A DNA stretch of 64,000 nt from Microvirga lotononidis (GCF_034627025.1 NZ_CP141048.1:124001-188000), one strand, 5' to 3'. Counted from the first letter of the stretch, positions 29,107 to 39,060 are shown. Program-made: numbers and translations. Notes: generated by a model from the letters alone, not told the origin.

Positions 29107-29640
29107 TCAGATCTTCTCGACCTGACCGTATTCGAGTTCGACCGGCGTTGCGCGGCCGAAGATGGACACCGCCACCTTGAGGCGGGCCCGGGCGTCGTCG
29201 ACTTCCTCGACCACGCCATTGAACGAGGCGAAGGGGCCGTCAGAGACGCGAACCTGTTCGCCGACCTCGAAGCTGACGGACGGCTTGGGATGATCGACGC
29301 CCTCGGCCACCTGACCCTTGATCCGTTCGGCTTCCCGATCCGGGATCGGAACCGGCTTGGACTTGTCGGCTCCCAGGAAGCCCGTCACCTTCGGCGTATT
29401 CTTGATGAGGTGGTAAACCTCGTCGGTCAGGTCGCACTTCACCAGCACGTAGCCCGGGAAGAACTTGCGCTCGGTGTCGACCTTACGGCCACGGCGCACC
29501 TCGACGACCTTCTCGGTCGGAACCATGACCTCGTCGAACTTGTCTTCCAGGCCGCGCTGAGCCGCCTGATCCTTGATCGACTGGGCAACCTTGTTCTCGA
29601 AATTCGAATAGGCGTGGACGATGTACCAACGCTTCGTCAT
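29107..29640 (-). CDS. nusG: Transcription termination/antitermination protein NusG
   Basis: NusG binds RNA polymerase through its N-terminal NGN domain and links it to Rho or to S10 through its C-terminal KOW domain. The 177-residue product starts [20 protein letters not shown] and contains [12 protein letters not shown] and the KOW motif [23 protein letters not shown] three codons upstream is possible but less typical. It lies 12 nt after secE. Confidence 0.98.
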   Translation of the reverse strand: MTKRWYIVHAYSNFENKVAQSIKDQAAQRGLEDKFDEVMVPTEKVVEVRRGRKVDTERKFFPGYVLVKCDLTDEVYHLIKNTPKVTGFLGADKSKPVPIPDREAERIKGQVAEGVDHPKPSVSFEVGEQVRVSDGPFASFNGVVEEVDDARARLKVAVSIFGRATPVELEYGQVEKI

Positions 29641-29652
29641 TCCATCCACCCC

Positions 29653-29853
29653 TTAACCGCCGAGCCCGAGGATCACCGAGCGGACGCCCCAGCCGAGGGC
29701 CTGATCGACAACCAGGAAGAAGACGCTGGCGACCACCACCATCACGAACACCATGGCGGTCGTGATCATCGTCTCCTTGCGCGTCGGCCACGTGACCTTC
29801 GCAGCTTCCGAGCGGACCTGCTGTATGAAATCGAACGGGTTCGTCTTTGCCAT
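29653..29853 (-). CDS. secE: Preprotein translocase subunit SecE
   Basis: SecE clamps the SecY channel in the inner membrane. The product is 66 residues, starting MAKTNPFDFIQQVRSEAAKV, with the amphipathic VTWPTRKETM motif and a single membrane helix (about residues 35-57), the short alphaproteobacterial form. The frame is open for 38 codons upstream, but that part is arginine-rich and unsupported. Confidence 0.97.
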   Translation of the reverse strand: MAKTNPFDFIQQVRSEAAKVTWPTRKETMITTAMVFVMVVVASVFFLVVDQALGWGVRSVILGLGG

Positions 29854-30017
29854 TTCGCTTGCGTCCACATCACCGTGAGAGCGGCTGAGAACGTCCTCTA
29901 AGGGCACGCTTGAGCCCAAATTGAAGGGGCGCGAGGCTGCTTTCCGAGCCTCGCGCCACCTGTTCAAACCATCTACGGGGCGTTTCTCTAACGCAAAACG
30001 CCCGCTTTGTCGACCGC

Positions 30018-30094
30018 TGGCAGGAGTGGAGGGACTCGAACCCCCAACCCCCGGTTTTGGAGACCGGTGCTCTAGCCGATTGAGCTACACTCCT
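30018..30094 (-). tRNA. tRNA-Trp (CCA anticodon)
   Basis: The gene folds as a standard cloverleaf with a 7-bp acceptor stem AGGAGTG/CACTCCT, anticodon loop CTCCAAA (anticodon CCA), T-loop TTCGAGTCC, discriminator G and encoded CCA. It lies between tuf and secE on the same strand, the usual alphaproteobacterial place. Confidence 0.97.
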
Positions 30095-30137
30095 CCGGCG
30101 GTCAACAGGCGGCGGAAATCCACCGCCTGGATCGGTA

Positions 30138-31328
<1,191 letters not shown>

Positions 31329-31558
31329 TGATCTCTACCTTGCATAGGCCAGGAACAAAAAACCCAGGGGCGTCCGATATTGCGGTTATGCTCTTTGTGC
31401 AAGAGCGAATTTCGATATTGCAGAACCTAATGCCGGATAACCCGGCCCTCGAACCTGTGGGAACCGGATCGTCAGACACCTCGCCGCCGGGCAGGTTTGG
31501 CCTGTATAAAGGCCCTGCGGCCCGAAATTACAAGCTGAGCGGCTGTGATCGCGGAAGG

Positions 31559-31632
31559 TGGAGCGGGTGAAGGGAATCGAACCCTCGTATTCAGCTTGGA
31601 AGGCTGCTGCTCTACCATTGAGCTACACCCGC
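31559..31632 (-). tRNA. tRNA-Gly (TCC anticodon)
   Basis: The 7-bp acceptor stem is GCGGGTG/CACCCGC, the anticodon loop CTTCCAA (anticodon TCC), the T-loop TTCGATTCC and the 3' CCA is encoded. It reads GGA and GGG codons. It lies 17 nt after tRNA-Tyr and about 230 nt before tuf. Confidence 0.97.
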
Positions 31633-31649
31633 GTGACCTTCTGATTGGG

Positions 31650-31734
31650 TGGTGGGGGAAGTAGGACTCGAACCTACGAAGGCATAGCCAGCGGATTTAC
31701 AGTCCGCCCCCTTTGCCGCTCGGGACATTCCCCC
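31650..31734 (-). tRNA. tRNA-Tyr (GTA anticodon)
   Basis: This class II tRNA has acceptor stem GGGGGAA/TTCCCCC, anticodon loop CTGTAAA (anticodon GTA), a long variable arm, T-loop TTCGAGTCC, discriminator A and encoded CCA (85 nt). It is the first gene of the tRNA-tuf operon. Confidence 0.97.
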
Positions 31735-31810
31735 TTGAGACCCAACCCGAACGCAAAACGCCGAGGCTGTTCTGCGAAGCGCCCGACGTGGTCAAGCGCT
31801 CCGTGGCGCT

Positions 31811-31839
31811 CTTATGGTGACCTGCATGGCCGGTGTCAA
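31811..31839 (-). promoter_or_regulatory. Promoter of the tRNA-Tyr/tRNA-Gly/tuf operon
   Basis: On the minus strand a perfect TTGACA (31834-31839) is followed after 17 nt by CATAAG (31811-31816). Transcription would start about 70 nt before tRNA-Tyr. The strong -35 and exact spacing suit a stable-RNA/EF-Tu promoter. The divergent rlmB gene starts about 85 nt away on the other side. Confidence 0.7.
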
Positions 31840-31924
31840 CCTCAAAGCGTATCGAATCTGATGGGTCGTGAACGGGCGCTCCCTGTGCTATGGCGCTACC
31901 TTCACCAAACGAGATCCGAACAGC

Positions 31925-32749
31925 ATGAGCGACCGCCCCTTCCAGTCCCGCAAGCCGAGATTCCAGCGTCCCCACGGGAAACCCGGTCGCCGCGATGCCC
32001 ACGCCAGACGCCCGAATTTCGAGATCGACACGACCATCCTCTATGGCTGGCACCCCGTGGTCGAGGCGCTTCGGAACGGCCGGAGGACCATTCGCCGCCT
32101 CCTGGCGACGGAGAACTCCGCCCGCCGCCTGAGCGAAGAGCTGGACTCTCCTCTTCCCATCGAACCTGAGATTGTCCGCCCGGACGAGATCAACCGCCTC
32201 CTGGAGCCCGACGCGGTGCACCAGGGCCTTTACGCCGAGGCCGATCCCCTGCCCTCTCCGTCGGTGGACACCTTGAGCGGCAAGCGCGTGGTGCTCGCCC
32301 TCGACCAGATCACCGATCCGCACAATGTGGGCGCCATCGTCCGCACGGCCGCCGCCTTCGACGTGGAAGCCATCATCACCACGGCCCGGCACAGCCCGGC
32401 AGCGACCGGCGTTCTGGCCAAATCGGCGTCGGGAGGCCTCGAGCACGTCCCCTTCATGATCGTGCGCAATCTCGGCGACACGCTCAACGCCCTCGGCGAA
32501 CGGGGCTTTCAGCGAATCGGGCTCGATTCGTCCGGCGACGCCAATCTCGACGAGGTGGAGATCAGTCTGCCCGTCGTTCTCGTGCTGGGCTCGGAAGGCA
32601 AGGGATTGCGCCAAAGGACGCGCGAGTGCTGCGACGTCATCGGCCGGCTCGACATGCCCGGGGCCATCAAGAGCCTCAACGTCTCCAATGCCGCCGCGAT
32701 CAGCCTTTATGCTGTGGTCAGAGGCGCCTCCAGAAGCACTCGAAAGTGA
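31925..32749 (+). CDS. rlmB: 23S rRNA 2'-O-methyltransferase, RlmB/TrmH (SpoU) family
   Basis: This SPOUT enzyme probably methylates the 2'-O of a guanosine in 23S rRNA (G2251 in E. coli). The 274-residue product has a basic N-terminal tail, a substrate-binding domain beginning LYGWHPVVEALRNG, and the knotted methyltransferase domain with DPHNVGAIVRTAAAF (motif 1), VLVLGSEGKGLRQ (motif 2) and IKSLNVSNAAAISLY (motif 3). I start it at MSDRPFQSRK; 19 further upstream codons are open but unlikely. The exact nucleotide target is inferred from family. Confidence 0.88.
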   Translation: MSDRPFQSRKPRFQRPHGKPGRRDAHARRPNFEIDTTILYGWHPVVEALRNGRRTIRRLLATENSARRLSEELDSPLPIEPEIVRPDEINRLLEPDAVHQGLYAEADPLPSPSVDTLSGKRVVLALDQITDPHNVGAIVRTAAAFDVEAIITTARHSPAATGVLAKSASGGLEHVPFMIVRNLGDTLNALGERGFQRIGLDSSGDANLDEVEISLPVVLVLGSEGKGLRQRTRECCDVIGRLDMPGAIKSLNVSNAAAISLYAVVRGASRSTRK

Positions 32750-32984
32750 CGGCGAAGGCGGTAGCTAAATATCTGACGAGATTAATAAATCGTTCTTCTT
32801 CAACAGCTCCTTAGACGGAAGTCGCAAATACCAATTGTGAATTGTGGAAAGGTTGCCCCGAGGTAGCTTTCCATTCGTTGGATTCTTGGTTGCCGAGCGC
32901 AGCCACGATGCCGCGGCCCAGGCCTGCCACGCATGGCCTGCGGCTCAGAACCCGGAAAACCGGGGATGAATGGAAGGGAACCCT

Positions 32985-34703
32985 ATGGCAACAGCAGCTA
33001 CCACGCCTCATGCGGCCGCCTCGGCGCGGCCGATGACGCGGGAGGAAAAGAAGGTCATTCTGGCCTCCTCCCTCGGTACCGTCTTTGAATGGTACGATTT
33101 CTATCTCTACGGCTCTCTCGCCACGATCATCGGCGCACAATTCTTCTCCGCCTTCGACGTGACGACCCGTAACGTCTTCGCACTCCTGGCCTTCGCAGCC
33201 GGCTTCCTGGTGCGCCCCTTCGGCGCCATCGTGTTCGGCCGCATCGGCGACCTCGTCGGCCGGAAATACACCTTCCTGATCACCATCCTGATCATGGGCT
33301 GCTCGACCTTCCTGGTCGGCCTGCTTCCGAGCTACAGCCAGATCGGCTGGGTCGCCCCCGTGGTGCTGATCGCCCTGCGCATGCTCCAGGGACTGGCGCT
33401 CGGCGGCGAGTACGGCGGCGCTGCGGTCTACGTGGCCGAGCACGCTCCGGTGGGCCGTCGCGGCTTCTACACCAGCTTCATCCAGATCACGGCGACGGTC
33501 GGCCTGCTCCTCTCCCTCGTCGTCATCCTCGTGCTCCGTACCTGGATGGGTGAGCAGGGCTTCCAGACCGGCGAAGGCTGGCCGATCGCCGGCTGGCGCA
33601 TCCCGTTCCTCCTCTCCGTCGTCCTCCTCGGCATCTCGGTCTGGATTCGTCTCCAGATGCAGGAATCCCCGGCCTTCAAGAAGATGAAGGAAGAGGGCAC
33701 GCAGTCGAAGGCTCCTCTGAAGGAGGCATTCGGCCAGTGGAGCAACCTCAAGATGGTTCTCATCGCCCTGATCGGTCTCGCCATCGGCCAGGCCGTGGTG
33801 TGGTACACGGGCCAGTTCTACGCCCTGTTCTTCATCCAAAGCATCCTGAAGGTCGACCTGCTCACCTCGAACGTGCTGATCGCCTGGTCGCTGATCCTCG
33901 GCACCGGCGGCTTCGTGTTCTTCGGCGCGCTGTCCGACAAGATCGGCCGCAAGCCGGTAATTCTCGGCGGCTGCCTGATCGCGGCGATCACCTACTTCCC
34001 GCTCTTCGGCGCTCTCACGAACGTGGCCAGCCCACGGCTGGCTCAGGCGCTCGAGACTTCCAAGGTCCAGGTCGTGGCCGATCCCGCCGCATGCGGCTCG
34101 GTGTTCGACCCGGTCGGCATCCGCACCTTCACGGCCCCATGCGACGTGGCTCGCGTGGCTCTCGCCCGTGCGGCCATCAAGTACGAGCTCGTCCCGGCCG
34201 CCGCCGGCACGCCCGTCAAGGTGACGTTCAACGGCACAGAAGCTCCTCTTGCTCCCGCGGTTCCGGCCAACATCACCGCCTTTACCGAGGCTGCGGCGGG
34301 GGCAGGTTATCCGAAGGCGGGCGACCCGAGCATCGTGAAGGTCAGCGGCTTCTTCGCGGCACTCGGCAATGCCCAGGCCCTGAAGGCCATCGGCATCCTG
34401 ACGATCTTCGTGATCTACGTCACGATGGTGTACGGCCCCATCGCGGCGGCCCTGGTGGAGTTCTTCCCCACCCGCATCCGCTACACTGCGATGTCCCTGC
34501 CCTACCACATCGCCAATGGCTGGTTCGGGGGTCTCCTGCCGCCGACGGCCTTCGCGATGGTGGCAGCCACGGGCGACATCTATTACGGCCTCTGGTACCC
34601 GATCGTGATTGCCCTGGTGACCTTCGTGGTCGGCCTGCTCTTCGTGCCGGAAACCAAGGACCGGGACATCATGACCTTCGAAGGCGTTGGCGCGAAGCGC
34701 TGA
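32985..34703 (+). CDS. MFS transporter, metabolite:H+ symporter-like, with large inserted loop
   Basis: This inner-membrane transporter has the MHS-type N-terminus TVFEWYDFYLYG and the conserved FGRIGDLVGRKYTFL loop between helices 2 and 3. Also present are RMLQGLALGGEYGGA and, in the second half, GALSDKIGRKPVILGG. At 572 residues it is longer than usual because about 120 mostly hydrophilic residues (about 347-465, with two cysteines) interrupt the C-terminal half before helix AIGILTIFVIYV. The start MATAATTPH has GAAGGGA five bases upstream. Substrate is unknown; organic acids are typical of the family. Confidence 0.88.
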   Translation: MATAATTPHAAASARPMTREEKKVILASSLGTVFEWYDFYLYGSLATIIGAQFFSAFDVTTRNVFALLAFAAGFLVRPFGAIVFGRIGDLVGRKYTFLITILIMGCSTFLVGLLPSYSQIGWVAPVVLIALRMLQGLALGGEYGGAAVYVAEHAPVGRRGFYTSFIQITATVGLLLSLVVILVLRTWMGEQGFQTGEGWPIAGWRIPFLLSVVLLGISVWIRLQMQESPAFKKMKEEGTQSKAPLKEAFGQWSNLKMVLIALIGLAIGQAVVWYTGQFYALFFIQSILKVDLLTSNVLIAWSLILGTGGFVFFGALSDKIGRKPVILGGCLIAAITYFPLFGALTNVASPRLAQALETSKVQVVADPAACGSVFDPVGIRTFTAPCDVARVALARAAIKYELVPAAAGTPVKVTFNGTEAPLAPAVPANITAFTEAAAGAGYPKAGDPSIVKVSGFFAALGNAQALKAIGILTIFVIYVTMVYGPIAAALVEFFPTRIRYTAMSLPYHIANGWFGGLLPPTAFAMVAATGDIYYGLWYPIVIALVTFVVGLLFVPETKDRDIMTFEGVGAKR

Positions 34704-34727
34704 CTTTCAAAGGAACTCACCAAACGG

Positions 34728-34755
34728 GAAAGCCCCGCCTCACAGCGGGGCTTTT
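34728..34755 (+). terminator. Intrinsic terminator after the MFS gene
   Basis: AGCCCCGC/GCGGGGCT makes an 8-bp stem with a 6-nt loop, followed by TTTT and preceded by GAAA. It is 25 nt after the MFS stop and also ends the converging small secreted-protein gene. Confidence 0.85.
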
Positions 34756-34784
34756 CATTTCGGCATCCCTGAAGGGGCGGCCGC

Positions 34785-35093
34785 TCAGTAGCAGGTGGTT
34801 ACTCGGCGGACGATCCAGCCCTCGCCTTCCACGAAGAGGCGCTTGCGGGAAATGCTGCAGGCGTCGTCCGTCGAGGGTTTCGTCTCGATGGAAGACGTCG
34901 TTTCCACATCCGTTGTGGCAACCTTTGCGGCTGCCTGCCTCTCGGGTTTGGCTGCCGCGCCATGCCCTGCATGGCCGGCCTGCGCCTGATCCGCCGCGAT
35001 AGCGACGCCAAGAACGACCGCTAGGGCAGCGAGAGCCTTGATGGCGCCGAGGCGCGAGATAACTTTCCCAGAAGAAGCCCCTGAGACCTTCAT
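34785..35093 (-). CDS. Small secreted protein of unknown function
   Basis: The 102-residue product has a signal peptide with a long basic n-region and hydrophobic core (IKALAALAVVLGVAIAADQA, likely cleaved at AQAG). A His/Ala-rich linker and a compact tail with two cysteines, DDACSISRKRLFVEGEGWIV and a final RRVTTCY, follow. The cysteines could form a periplasmic disulfide. I chose MKVSGASS, which has CGGAG eight bases upstream. I do not recognise a named family. Confidence 0.75.
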   Translation of the reverse strand: MKVSGASSGKVISRLGAIKALAALAVVLGVAIAADQAQAGHAGHGAAAKPERQAAAKVATTDVETTSSIETKPSTDDACSISRKRLFVEGEGWIVRRVTTCY

Positions 35094-35232
35094 AATACCA
35101 ACTCCGTGACCATGTTTTCCTGACAATTCCATAATCGGGCCATGGTTTCGGTGTGCTGGAACACTAAATATTTACGTTTGTGTGGAACTTGCGTCCTTCG
35201 CCATGGGCTGCTACCTGAGCACCGTGACGTTG

Positions 35233-35307
35233 GCCGGTGTAGCACAGCGGTAGTGCAGCGGTTTTGTAAACCGAAGGTCGGGAGTTCGATCCTCTCCACC
35301 GGCACCA
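35233..35307 (+). tRNA. tRNA-Thr (TGT anticodon)
   Basis: The acceptor stem is GCCGGTG/CACCGGC, the anticodon loop TTTGTAA with anticodon TGT, the T-loop TTCGATCCT, discriminator A and encoded CCA. It stands alone on the plus strand. In E. coli the matching tRNA-Thr genes lie in the tufB operon, so here it has separated from that set. Confidence 0.97.
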
Positions 35308-35439
35308 CTCCTCCCTTTTGAGTGGCGAAAGATCTTCAGAGACAACGGGAATCGTGAAGGCGCCCTCGTCCGACAGGACGCTTGTCCGGCGTTGTCGGCG
35401 GATCCGCTTTCGAAAATTTTCAGATTGTCGGAGAGCGCT

Positions 35440-35547
35440 TCAATCCAGGGCGAGGCTCAGATAGGCGGCGAGAAGCAGGGCCAGGAAACTCAGCCCCAAG
35501 GCAGCCAACAAGGCAACCCAAAGGGATCTCGTGTCGTCGGCATCCAT
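35440..35547 (-). CDS. Very small membrane protein (35 aa)
   Basis: A 35-codon frame reads MDADDTRSLWVALLAALGLS and continues FLALLLAAYLSLALD: a short acidic N-terminus and one perfect membrane helix. GGGGG lies six bases before the ATG. No other frame competes here. Function is unknown; it resembles the many single-helix miniproteins that modulate membrane complexes, but that is inference. Confidence 0.6.
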   Translation of the reverse strand: MDADDTRSLWVALLAALGLSFLALLLAAYLSLALD

Positions 35548-35614
35548 AACGCGCCCCCATCACAACTTCCTCAGTAAACGATGGAGAGGCGGGCTTATTC
35601 CCGGCGCGCATGAA

Positions 35615-35884
35615 CTAAATTTCCGCCGTTTGAAGTTTCACGAGCAGGTCCCTGTGGGCGCGCCAATCCCCAAGCGTCGCCTGCATCTCGTGCAACGCCG
35701 CCTTGGCGTCTCCCGTAGGCTTGGCCTCCCAGGCAAGCTCCTGAATGAGCGCGACTTGATCGAAGATTCGCCGTTTGAGGTCGTTGATGTCCTTCGTCAG
35801 CCTTCCTAGTTCGTCCTGCAGATCCAGTGAAAAGCCTTTCGCCCTGAGGCTATGGCCGGCCAGACCTTCTTCAAGCTTGAGCAT
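35615..35884 (-). CDS. Hypothetical protein with coiled-coil character (89 aa)
   Basis: The 89-residue product MLKLEEGLAGHSLRAKGFSL onward has a heptad-like helix LQDELGRLTKDINDLKRRIF followed by more charged helix and no membrane segment or signal. The frame is open for another 65 codons upstream, but that part is Pro/Arg-rich with no sign of real coding. The SD is weak. No family recognised. Confidence 0.55.
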   Translation of the reverse strand: MLKLEEGLAGHSLRAKGFSLDLQDELGRLTKDINDLKRRIFDQVALIQELAWEAKPTGDAKAALHEMQATLGDWRAHRDLLVKLQTAEI

Positions 35885-36324
35885 AAACCCGGCATAGCGC
35901 GTCGGCGGCCGAGTGCCAAGCTGCGGTCCTCCATTGGCCGTAATCCCGGCCTCCCTGAGAGCTGCCGGCGGCGCTCCCGGTACGCCTGGGTTTCCGGCAT
36001 CGTGACCATCGCGGCTCGAACGGCTGGGCGACCTGGTCGGTGGGTGGCAGGCTCCGCCGGTCTCCTGCCCGCCCTGCATGCAGGCCTGCGCCGTAGGACC
36101 TGACTGAGTCGCCGCGCCAGAGGGAGCAGGAATGCCGCAATCGTGGAAGCGACCATCAGTTTCAGCCTTCCGTCACCGATCTCAAGGCGCCCATGGACGG
36201 GACGGGCGGGAGATTTACCCAGTCGGCGCTTCATGCACCGTCCGCCGGGGTAGCCCGCCTGCCCAGGCAATGCCTGCAGGAATGCAGCTTAGGCTATGTG
36301 CTCCATGTCGTGACGGAGGCGCAG
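35885..36324. other. Stretch without a supported gene
   Basis: Several overlapping frames of about 140-150 codons occur on both strands, all rich in Arg, Pro, Gly and Ser as GC-rich shadow frames are. None has a convincing SD, hydrophobic pattern or recognisable domain. I see no terminator or tRNA. Confidence 0.4.
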
Positions 36325-36429
36325 ATGGATGTGCTGTTGCTGAACGTGATGGGATCCGCGGCCGTGGCCTCGGCCATCGTCGTCGCCGTTATGGCGAACC
36401 GACTCTCGAAGGAACTCGCCGGCTTGTAA
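36325..36429 (+). CDS. Very small membrane protein (34 aa)
   Basis: The frame encodes MDVLLLNVMGSAAVASAIVV followed by AVMANRLSKELAGL: one membrane helix with a short basic/amphipathic tail. A strong SD (GGAGG, six bases from the ATG at 36325) decides this start over longer in-frame ATGs. Function unknown. Confidence 0.6.
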   Translation: MDVLLLNVMGSAAVASAIVVAVMANRLSKELAGL

Positions 36430-36529
36430 CCCTTGGATCAGCTCTTCGGCCAAGTCCGAGCACCCGGAAATTCATGAACGGGAAACGCGGCCCCGTATAT
36501 CTTGATCCCGTTCACAGGCGGTTAGGAGC

Positions 36530-36706
36530 TCACCGGATCCGCTCCTTGCCCCAGTTCTCGTGAGCGGCCTGATCGGATACTTCCTGTTCGACTCGATTCA
36601 ACCTGCGGCGCCGGCTGCCAAAAACGGCCATGAAGATGCCGATCAGCAAAGGCCCGCCGACAATCACCAGGGCCCATACCCAACCATCCGCGATATCCCA
36701 ATCCAT
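36530..36706 (-). CDS. Small membrane protein (58 aa)
   Basis: The 58-residue product starts MDWDIADGWVWALVIVGGPL, has one N-terminal helix (about residues 8-28, ending in RRRRLNR as a cytoplasmic anchor) and a charged amphipathic tail VEQEVSDQAAHENWGKERIR. GGGAG seven bases upstream supports this start over a longer in-frame ATG. The topology, short periplasmic N-terminus and charged cytoplasmic tail, resembles small regulatory membrane proteins; function is unknown. Confidence 0.65.
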   Translation of the reverse strand: MDWDIADGWVWALVIVGGPLLIGIFMAVFGSRRRRLNRVEQEVSDQAAHENWGKERIR

Positions 36707-36868
36707 ATGTCGTCTCCCAGCGGAGGACTGCATATTGCAGTCCAAGCGTTCTCACGGGGCTAACAGGTATGCCGAGTCGTTGTTCCTCGCCTGGTTGCGC
36801 ATAGGCAAAGACGTCGGCACGGATTAGACAGGCGCGACAAAGCAAGCCGCTACCACCCATAGAGTCCC

Positions 36869-37681
36869 ATGCTGATTTCTGTTTCAGATCCTGACGATCC
36901 GCGGATCGAACCCTATCGCGCAGTGCGGGAGCGCGACCTCGTCGGGCGGGAGCACCGCTTCGTGGCGGAGGGAGAAGTGGTCCTACGGGTGCTCTCGCGG
37001 CAATCCCGTTTCAAGATCGAATCGCTTCTGCTTGCGGAAAGCCGGGCCGAAACCCTGGGTGACGTCCTGGATGTGCTTTCTCCAGAAATCCCAATCTATA
37101 CGGCGACCCGGGTCGTAATGGATGCCATCGTGGGCTTTCCGATCCATCGAGGCATTCTGGCCATAGCCCGCAGGGCTTCCCTTCCACCGGTCGAGGAACT
37201 GCTCTCACAGATGCCCGAGAAGGCCCTGGTCGTCGGGCTGATCGGCTTGGCGAACCATGACAATGTGGGCGGGATTTTCCGAAATGCGGCGGCTTTCGGC
37301 GTAGGAGCCGTCCTGCTCGACCACGAAACCTGCGATCCGCTTTACCGCAAGGCCATTCGCGTTTCGGTAGGAGGAGCGCTGATGGTGCCCTATACGAGAG
37401 TACCGTCCGCCGACGCCATGGTACAGGCCTTACAGGCAGCCTCCTTCGACGTGATGGCTTTGTCCCCATCGGGCAAGGAAATCCTCGCGCAGGTTCAGCC
37501 TTCGCAGCGGACGGCCCTGCTCCTCGGAGCGGAGGGCCCCGGCCTGCCTTCAGCCCTCTTGGCCCGGACGCGCACTGTATCCATTCCCATGAGCGGCGGG
37601 TTCGATTCGCTGAATGTCGCGACCACCAGCGGGATTGCCCTGCATCATCTGGCAAGCGCCGCGGCCTTCCCCGCTCTCTGA
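36869..37681 (+). CDS. TrmH/SpoU-family RNA 2'-O-methyltransferase
   Basis: The 270-residue SPOUT enzyme has an N-terminal L30e-like substrate-binding domain (GREHRFVAEGEVVLRVL) and a knotted SAM-binding domain. That domain carries NHDNVGGIFRNAAAFGVGAV (motif 1, with the catalytic arginine), LLLGAEGPGLP (motif 2) and GFDSLNVATTSGIALHH (motif 3). It differs from the rlmB-like protein at 31925 and probably modifies another rRNA or tRNA site, which I cannot specify. The SD is weak. Confidence 0.85.
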   Translation: MLISVSDPDDPRIEPYRAVRERDLVGREHRFVAEGEVVLRVLSRQSRFKIESLLLAESRAETLGDVLDVLSPEIPIYTATRVVMDAIVGFPIHRGILAIARRASLPPVEELLSQMPEKALVVGLIGLANHDNVGGIFRNAAAFGVGAVLLDHETCDPLYRKAIRVSVGGALMVPYTRVPSADAMVQALQAASFDVMALSPSGKEILAQVQPSQRTALLLGAEGPGLPSALLARTRTVSIPMSGGFDSLNVATTSGIALHHLASAAAFPAL

Positions 37682-37753
37682 CTTGTGAGAATCCCGTCCC
37701 TTGTCTCCAAGCCTGGCCGTTCTAGGCTTCCGTTCCCACGCCTGGAGACATCC

Positions 37754-38734
37754 ATGACACTGACACGCCGCACAATTCTCGCCAGCACCGTCCTCGCAGC
37801 CGCTCCTCTCTCAGGTCCTGCCTTGGCTCAATCGACCTCGGCCGCCCCTAACCAGGGAGCTGGTGCCCGACAAGCTCCCGGCTTCTATCGCTACAAGGTG
37901 GGCGACATAGAGGTGACGGCCATCAACGACGGCGTCGCGCCACGGCCTCTCGAGGGTTTCATCCGCAACGCGGACCTCGCAGCCGTCCAGCAGGCGGCTC
38001 GCGAGGCGTTTCTGCCTCAGGACACGATCCAGAACACCTTCACGACTCTCGTCCTGAACAATGGTGGCCGGCTGACCTTGATCGACACGGGGAACGGCGA
38101 TTCAGGAGCGCCGACCACTGGCCGCTGGATGGCGAACTTTCGTGCAGCCGGGTTTGATCCCGCCCAGGTGAACACCGTCATCATCAGCCACTTCCATGGC
38201 GACCACATCAATGGCCTGCGCCTGAAGGACGGCACGGCGGTGTTCCCGAATGCCGAGGTCATGGTGCCGGCGGTCGAATGGGCCTTCTGGATGGACGACG
38301 CCCGCATGAACCAGGCTCCGGAAGGCGCAAGGGGCGGTTTCCAGGGGGCCCGGCGCGTCTTTGGCCCCATCGCCAAGGACGTGAAGCAATATGAGATGGA
38401 CAAGGAGGTCGTGCCCGGCCTGACGAGCATCGCCGCTCCCGGTCACACCCCGGGCCATACGGCCTACATGCTCTCCTCGGGCTCGGGCCGGCTGCTCATC
38501 CTGTCGGATACGGCGAACCATCCTGCGCTGTTCGTGCGCAATCCGGACTGGTCGGCGGTGTTCGACATGGATGCGGACCAAGCCCGCGCAACCCGCCGCA
38601 AGATGCTCGAACTCGCTGCCTCCGAACGGGCCCAGGTCGCGTTCTATCATGCACCATTCCCGGCCACGGGCCATATCGCCAAGGACGGCAACGGCTTCCG
38701 CTTCGTGCCCGTACAGTGGAGCCCGGCCGTTTAA
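37754..38734 (+). CDS. Exported metallo-beta-lactamase-fold hydrolase
   Basis: The 326-residue protein starts MTLTRRTILASTVLAAAPLS, a twin-arginine-like leader probably cleaved after ALA. The MBL zinc motif is SHFHGDHINGL (about residues 140-150), with later metal ligands in APGHTPGHTAYM and LSDTANHPALF. A GGAGA SD precedes the chosen ATG; the frame is open 23 codons further up. The family includes lactonases and other esterases; the substrate cannot be told from sequence alone. Confidence 0.85.
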   Translation: MTLTRRTILASTVLAAAPLSGPALAQSTSAAPNQGAGARQAPGFYRYKVGDIEVTAINDGVAPRPLEGFIRNADLAAVQQAAREAFLPQDTIQNTFTTLVLNNGGRLTLIDTGNGDSGAPTTGRWMANFRAAGFDPAQVNTVIISHFHGDHINGLRLKDGTAVFPNAEVMVPAVEWAFWMDDARMNQAPEGARGGFQGARRVFGPIAKDVKQYEMDKEVVPGLTSIAAPGHTPGHTAYMLSSGSGRLLILSDTANHPALFVRNPDWSAVFDMDADQARATRRKMLELAASERAQVAFYHAPFPATGHIAKDGNGFRFVPVQWSPAV

Positions 38735-39060
38735 GTCCCGGTTCCGGACGTTTCCGCGATCAGCCACTCCAGGGTGGCCGCATCGGCGCCGGTCGGCTCG
38801 ATGAAGAGAATGATCGGTGTCTCGTATGGATGCCTCTCCTTGAGGGCCCGATGGACCTGATCCTGAAGGCCCTTGACGGTCTTCAGGATGGCGACCGCCT
38901 CCTGCCCCCGCTCGATGCTACCCTTCCACCCATACACAGATTGCATCCCCGGCAGCACGTTGACGCAGGCGACCAGCCGATCCCGAACGAGCGCCTCGCC
39001 CGTCGACAGGGCGATGTCCACATCCGGAAAGGTCGTATAGACGAGAAGTGGGCGATCCAT
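38731..39060 (-). CDS. cutA: Divalent-cation tolerance protein CutA
   Basis: CutA is a small trimeric protein with a PII-like fold, linked to copper tolerance in E. coli though its molecular role is unsettled. The 109-residue product starts MDRPLLVYTTFPDVDIALST and has LVACVNVLPGMQSVYGWKGS and ERHPYETPIILFI, the family hallmarks. Its end overlaps the upstream hydrolase stop by four bases on the opposite strand. It diverges from nadK, 49 nt away. Confidence 0.92.
   Translation of the reverse strand: MDRPLLVYTTFPDVDIALSTGEALVRDRLVACVNVLPGMQSVYGWKGSIERGQEAVAILKTVKGLQDQVHRALKERHPYETPIILFIEPTGADAATLEWLIAETSGTGT

Noticed and set aside
35806..36563. Several 70-150-codon frames on both strands
   Set aside because: They overlap each other, lack SD sites and show Arg/Pro/Gly-rich shadow composition; only the 34-codon frame with GGAGG was kept.
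35233..36868. Integration of an island at tRNA-Thr
   Set aside because: The tRNA is followed by small genes without an integrase, and I see no repeat of the tRNA 3' end downstream.
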